Shown: positions 1-6,000 of the stretch, piece after piece
How positions within the stretch are numbered: position 1 is the first letter of the stretch
Layout: each line of letters begins with the position of its first letter
Assembly: GCA_003695015.1 (NCBI GenBank)
Contig: RFJD01000451.1
Location: 1 to 6,493 of the forward strand
Direction of reading: 5' to 3'
DNA from: Verrucomicrobiota bacterium
Lineage (GTDB): Bacteria; Verrucomicrobiota; Verrucomicrobiia; Limisphaerales; J093
Length of the DNA stretch: 6,493 bases
Made by a program: the position numbers and the translations under genes
The notes under the pieces: generated by a model
Told to the model about the DNA's origin: nothing
The model's database searches: none
The model's input: the letters and a program-made list of their open reading frames with translations, nothing else

Positions 1-1
1 C

Positions 2-58
2 GTGACCGATGCCGGCCAGCAAGCCTCCGAGGGCGCATACACCTTTCGGACCGTGTTT
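2..58 (+). repeat. C-terminal tail of a preceding PPC-like unit (truncated by window edge)
   Basis: Residues 1-19 read V-T-D-A-G and then Y-T-F-R, matching the last strands of the other units (V-R-D-A-D-G followed by Y-T-L-T-V). The spacing from this tyrosine (residue 13) to the next E-P-N glutamate (residue 27) is 14, as at every within-block junction of the window. The unit therefore belongs to the same block as unit A. Confidence 0.8.
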
Positions 59-3000
59 GTCGCCGCGCCGGATTCCGGCGAACCCAACGACCGGATCGGT
101 CAGGCTTCATTGATCCGGACTTCGGCGGTGTCGGGCCGGATCTTTCCCCGCGGTGACCAAGACTTTCACCGGGTTTACGTCGATGCGGACAGCGATCTGC
201 GGTTGGAACTCCGAACACCTCCCGACATGCGGGGGCAACTCGACCTTTACAACCCGGATTTCGGTTGGATGGGCGCCTACGTCACCGCCGCGAACGCCGG
301 CGACACCGTGCACCTCGATCGGCACATCACCGCGGCCGGGTTCTACTACCTGCGGGTCAGGGACGCGGACGGACAAGCCCACGTGGACGAGTACACCCTC
401 ACCGTCACGGGCGCCATGCCGGGACATGTGCCCGTGGAAACGCCCGTGTCCAGCGAGGTCGAGGGCAATGACAACTACAGCCAGGCCAACCGGATCAGCC
501 TCGGCGCTTCGGTTACCGGGACGATTCAGGCTGCCGGCGATCGCGATTTCTTCACCTTCGTGCCCGACCAAGTCGGACAGGTCACCATCGCCATGGAATC
601 GGCGCCTGCCGCCCGGCGGCTCCGCATGCGGCTCTACAACGACTCCGGAACCCACCTCATGACCGCCCAGGCCGGCTTGGTGGGCGGCCTGTTCCAGATG
701 GTCTTCGACGTCACGTCCCCCGACAGGTACTACCTCGTGGTGGAAGACCAGGACGGGGAGGCCTCGGCCGAGACCTACCGGTTTGCCACCAGCATCGTGC
801 CGGTGCCGGATCCCTTCGAGCCCAACGACGACTACGGCGACCGCCGGCCCATGGGCGAGGTCAATCGCGTCGAGGCGTGGATGTTTCCGGCGGGCGACAG
901 CGATTGGTACCAGATCACCGTGTCGTCCCCCGGTGAGGTCGAGGCCGTCCTGAGCAACCTGCCGGAGAACATCACCCCCAGAATCGACCTCTTCGACCTC
1001 TCAAAGCAGCACCTGGCCGGCCAGTCTGGCGCTCCGGGGACCGACCTGCACCTCCGTTACACCGTGGCCGAGCCGGGTGTTTACCTGTTGGTCGTGCGGG
1101 ACGCCCGGGGTAACGAGTCCACGCAGCCTTACACGCTGACGGTGTTGGGCGCCGATTTCACGTATCAAGCCCCGACGGTTTCGATCGTCTCGATTGCTCC
1201 GGGTGCCATTGTGGCGGGGAACACGGTCAGCTTCCAAGGAGCCGGTACGGATGCCGACGGGACGGTGGTGGGGTACGAATGGACCTCCGACATCGACGGC
1301 TTGCTGAGCACCGAGGCCAGCTTCAGCACGAGTTCGCTGTCGGTGGGGACGCACACGATCTCCCTGCGCGTCCGCGACGACGACGGCATCTGGTCCACGA
1401 AAGTGACGGAGTTGCTTTACGTCGGCAGCGCGATCTCGGAGGAGGCCGAGCCCAATCACTCCTTCTTCCTGGCCAACGAAATCGCGCTCAACCAGCCCGT
1501 CACGGCAAAGATCGAGACCAGCGGCGACGAAGACTACTTCAAGGTGTATGTGCCGGGTCCGGGGCGATTGGTGGCGGAAGCGAGCAACGTGCCCACCAAT
1601 CTCCGCCTCGGAATCGAATTGTACAACCGTTACTGGGATTGGCTTGGCATCTATGGTTCCGCCGCCGCGGTGGGCGACAACATCGACCTGACCTACGACG
1701 TGACGGAGGCGGGTTGGGTTTTCCTGCGCGTTCGCGACACACAAGGCCAGGCGAATCCGGATTTCACTTATACCCTGACGGTTTCCTTCCATCCTGTGTC
1801 GGATCCCTTCGAGCCCAACCAGGATTTGCAGCATGCGGCTCTCCTGCCGTCTGAAAGCGTCGAGGGGCTCTTTTTCCCGCGCGGGGACGAGGATTGGTAT
1901 CGGGTCTGGGTGCCGGATGGCGGTGTTTTGGCCGCCCAAGTCACGTCGGTTCCCCCCGGCGTGCGGGCCGGTATCGACCTCTATGGACCCGACCGTGAAT
2001 GGCTGGGGCGATACCAGGCAGCCGTCAACGCCGGCGATCCCGTTTCGGCAACCGCCCCCGAGGCGCCGCACGCGGGGTTCTATTACATCCGGGTGCGGAC
2101 CCTGGACGGGATCGACTGGGAGGACACCTATTCTCTCAGCGTGACGGGGGCGCAACCCGGATACGAACCGGGCTTCCTGCCCGTGACGGCCGAACAGGAA
2201 CCCAATGATGCGATCAGTCTCGCCACGGACCTGGCGGCGGGAACGCCGGTTCAAGGCCACCTGCAACCTGCGGACGACGCAGACTGGTACCGGTTCGAGG
2301 TCGTCACGCCCGGAATCATCCATCTGGGATGGCTGGTTCCTGGCAACGTGCGAGGCGACATGCGCCTGTATCGCAACGACGGGACCCAACTGGCGGCGCG
2401 TGTGGCTTCCAACCCCGGCGACCCTGTGGCCTTTGACGCGCATCTCGTGGAACCGGGGTTCTATCACCTCCGGTTGAGAGCCGCGGACGGCGGCGTGGAA
2501 TCGCCCGAATCATACACCCTGACGCTGACCACGACGCCCGTGGTGGACGTGAACGAGCCGAACAACCGCTTTCAGGACGCCGCGAGGATGACGGTGTTGA
2601 ACCGTGCGGAGGCCTACCTGTTCCCGGTTGGCGACGAGGACTGGTATCGGGTGCATGCCCAGATCGGCAGCCTCCTCCGCGTGAGCGTGGGCGACGTGCC
2701 TCCGGCCATCCGGCCTCAGATCGAGATCTACGACCACGACGGGAAACGTCTTGCCGCGAAACTGGCGAGCAACGACGGCCAGGAGCTGAGCCTCGACTAC
2801 GAGGTTCCGGCCACGGACGACTACAGCATCCGCATTCGCGACGTGGGCAACGACAGTTTCTCCGCCGAACCCTATACGCTGGTGATTGACGGTGCGGTGT
2901 TCGATTCGTACGTGCCGCTGGCCGTGATCGACTCGATAGAACCCAATCCAGCTCCGCCGAATACCCCGGTCACTCTCATCGGCCACGGGGGGGATGCTGA

Positions 3001-6000
3001 CGGGGAAATCGCCGGCTACGAGTGGCGCAGCTCCATCGACGGCGTTTTCAGTATTTCCCAAGTGGCGGAAACTTTGTCCTTGAGCACCGGAGTGCATACC
3101 ATCTGGTTCCGCGTCAAGGACGACGCCGGCAACTGGTCCCCCGCGGTCAGTGCGCGGTTGTATTTCGGGGTGGCAGCGCCGGCGGAAATCGAGCCGAACG
3201 ACGTGGCGGGCGCTGCGACGCCCATGAGCTTGGACACGCAATACACGGGCGACATGGGCCGCGCCGGCGACGAAGACTGGTTCCGCGTGCATGCCCCCCA
3301 GACCGGACGCCTCACCTTCCAGGTGACCAACCCGATCGGAAGCCCCATGCGAGCCAAGGTCGAGGCATATACGCGCGACTTGGAATGGAGCGGCGTGTAC
3401 GTCACGGCCAGCAATGATGGCGATCCGGTCGCATTGGTTTGGGATCTGTGGGAACCGGGTGATTATTTCTTCCGGGTGCGGGACGCTGGCAATCGGGCCG
3501 ATGGTGTTTACGCCGCCACGGCCAGCTTCATTCCTGTTCCGGACCCGTTCGAACCCAACGGCGCTTTTGCGAGCGCGAAGCCCATCGATTCGGACGCCCA
3601 GGTCCAGGGCTGGATTTTCCCCCGCAATGACGAGGATTGGTACGAGGTGACCCTGCCGACCGCCGGCAGCCTGCGGTTGTCGCTGACCGACGTCCCGGCG
3701 GATCTGCAAATGGGCATCGATGTGTACGATGCCGATCACAGGTGGCTGGGCGTTTACCGCACGGCCAACAATGCCGGCGACGATGTACGGCTGACGTTTG
3801 ATGTGGCGAGCCCCGGAACATACTACTGCCGGATCCGGGCAGCGAACGGCGGTATCAATCCGACGGACCCATACACCTTCAGCACCGAGTTCATTCCGAC
3901 ACCCGACTTGGCGGAACCCAACGCGGACGCCCTGCATGCGCGGTGGATCACCGCCAGTCCCGTCGAGGGCTACATCTTTCCGCGGGGCGACGAGGATTGG
4001 TATCGGTTGTATGTCCCGAACGGCCAATCCTTGGAGATCACGGCGGACCCGGTGCCCGCAAACCTCCGGCTGGAGCTCACGCTGTACAACGCCAACATCG
4101 ACTGGATGGGCGTCTATCCGTCAGCGAAAGCCGATGGCGATCCGGTGACCTTGAACCTGCCGGAGGCGGGCGGCGTGTACTACCTGCGCGTCCGGGATCT
4201 GGACAATGATCATGCAGCCGGCGAGCCATACTGGCTGAGCGTCAGCGGAGCGGATTTCGATTACACGCCGCCGGCAACACCGCTGGCGGCGGAAGCAGAG
4301 CCGAACAACAGTTTTCCCGCAGCAAACTTCATCGGCACGGAGCCTGTAACGGGCGTTCTGGGCGGCGACGAGGACTGGTATCGCTTCACGGTTTCCCAGC
4401 CATCGGTCGTGGTGGTTCAACTGGCCGTCTCCGCCCGGCATCGTTCTTTGATCCAAGTGTACAACGGGCAGCGGGAGCAACTGGCGGCGCGTGAGGCGGA
4501 AAACAAGGGCGATCCGTCGCGCTTGGAGTTCCTGCTGGCCTTGGCTGGCGAGTACTACCTGCGGGTGTCCGACGCGGACGGCGCTTCCTCGGAAGATGCC
4601 TATACGCTGGATCTCGATTTGATTCCCGCTGTGGATGCCAACGAGCCGAACAACGGTTACGGCGCCGCCACGCCGCTGGTTTCCGGCACAGCGACGGAAG
4701 GGTTGATCTTTCCGGTGGGGGATGAGGATTGGTTCTCGGTCGAAGTCGTTGAACCGGCGACGTTGATGTTGGATCTCAGCAACGTTCCCTCGAACCTCGA
4801 TATGCGGCTTTATCTGTACGATCCGAACGGCGAGGAACTGTTGCGATATGACGCGATGCATGGAGGCGATCCCATCCACGTGCGCCGGGACATCGAGGTG
4901 CCGGGGCGGTATGGCGTGCGGGTGTTGGATCGGGGAGGCGACGCCTATGCGCTGGAGCCGTACACGCTGACGGCGACGTTGGTTCCGATTGCGGATGCCA
5001 ACGAACCGAATGACTCGTGGCACGAGGCCACCCTGCTGGCGGCGGCGAACCAAGTGATGGGCCGCATCCAGCCGGTGGGCGACGCCGATTGGTACCGTTT
5101 CGAAGTCAGCGAGCCGGGGCCGGTACGCATCCAGATCAGCCAGACCGGCGGCATCAATCCTTGGCTGGGGCTGTATGATGACAGCCGCCGAGAACTCATG
5201 GTGAAAAGGGCGCGAAACGTCGGGGATGTGCTCGAGCTCCGTTACGACGTGCCGTCGGCAGATACGTATTATCTGCTCGTGGCGGATGATGGGAATGACC
5301 AGACAAGCACCGAGGGTTACGTGGTCACCATTTTGGGGGGCGCTTTCAACGTGCGGCACCCGATGGTGGTGGCCTCCCCCGTTTTCGAACCAAACCCTGT
5401 CCAAGCCGGTCAAGGCGCTCGGCTCGCCGCAACGGCCATGGACGAGGACGGGTTCGTGACAGCGTATGAGTGGACGTCCGATATCGACGGTTACTTGGGC
5501 GGCGGCAATCCGCTTGACACGCCGGCTCTGTCGGAGGGGATTCATCACATCTGCGTTCGGGCCCGGGACGAGATGGGACAGTGGTCCGGCTGGGTGGAGA
5601 AGCGGTTGGTGGTCGCTCCTTCCCTCCTTCCGGAGAGCGAATACAACAATGACGCCTCCTCGCCGATGCCCGTTCCACCGGACCAGTGGGTGGTGGGGCA
5701 CATCAACCCACAGGGCGACGAGGACTGGTTCAAGATCTACGTGACCTCCTGCGGTCGCGTTCAGTTGCTGGTCGATGCGGTGCCGCCTTCGATGCGGGCG
5801 GGCGTCGAGGTGTTCGGCGAAAACGGCGAGTGGCTGGGACTCTCGACGAGCGCGCGGAACGATGGGGACTGGATCGACCTCGGGTTCCATGCGAATCCGG
5901 GCTGGTATCTCGTTCGGGTCCGCGATATGGACAACGAGCCCCAGTCAGGCGCCTATGCGTTCCGGTGGGGACTGGAGATCGGCGCGGACATGCATGAGCC

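Noticed and set aside
2..4. GTG in frame at the left edge as a possible start codon
   Set aside because: It encodes a Val within the V-x-D-A-G strand of a PPC tail, so translation clearly starts upstream of the window.
149..157. R-G-D tripeptides in units A, E and J as integrin-type adhesion motifs
   Set aside because: They are part of the F-P-R-G-D-E-D-W family motif, where the Asp is explained by the conserved hairpin. Other units have V-G-D or A-G-D at the same place.
1250..1261. D-x-D-G motifs as dockerin or RTX calcium repeats
   Set aside because: Each occurs once per about 86-residue domain in a PKD context (followed by Y-E-W and D-I-D-G). There are no paired dockerin loops and no G-G-x-G-x-D nonapeptide arrays.
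2939..2950. E-P-N-P in PKD2 (and a similar one in PKD3 near 5389) as PPC domain starts
   Set aside because: Both sit in the N-terminal part of a PKD domain, lack the following D-x-D-W hairpin, and align with PKD1, which has no E-P-N there.
1001..5890. Three long minus-strand ORFs (1001-2467, 2510-4027, 4121-5890) and smaller ones at 107-655 and 5945-6481
   Set aside because: They are antisense shadows in register with the plus-strand codons, contain no recognisable domain, and their ends fall opposite TCA codons of the real gene. The plus-strand frame has continuous PPC/PKD homology.
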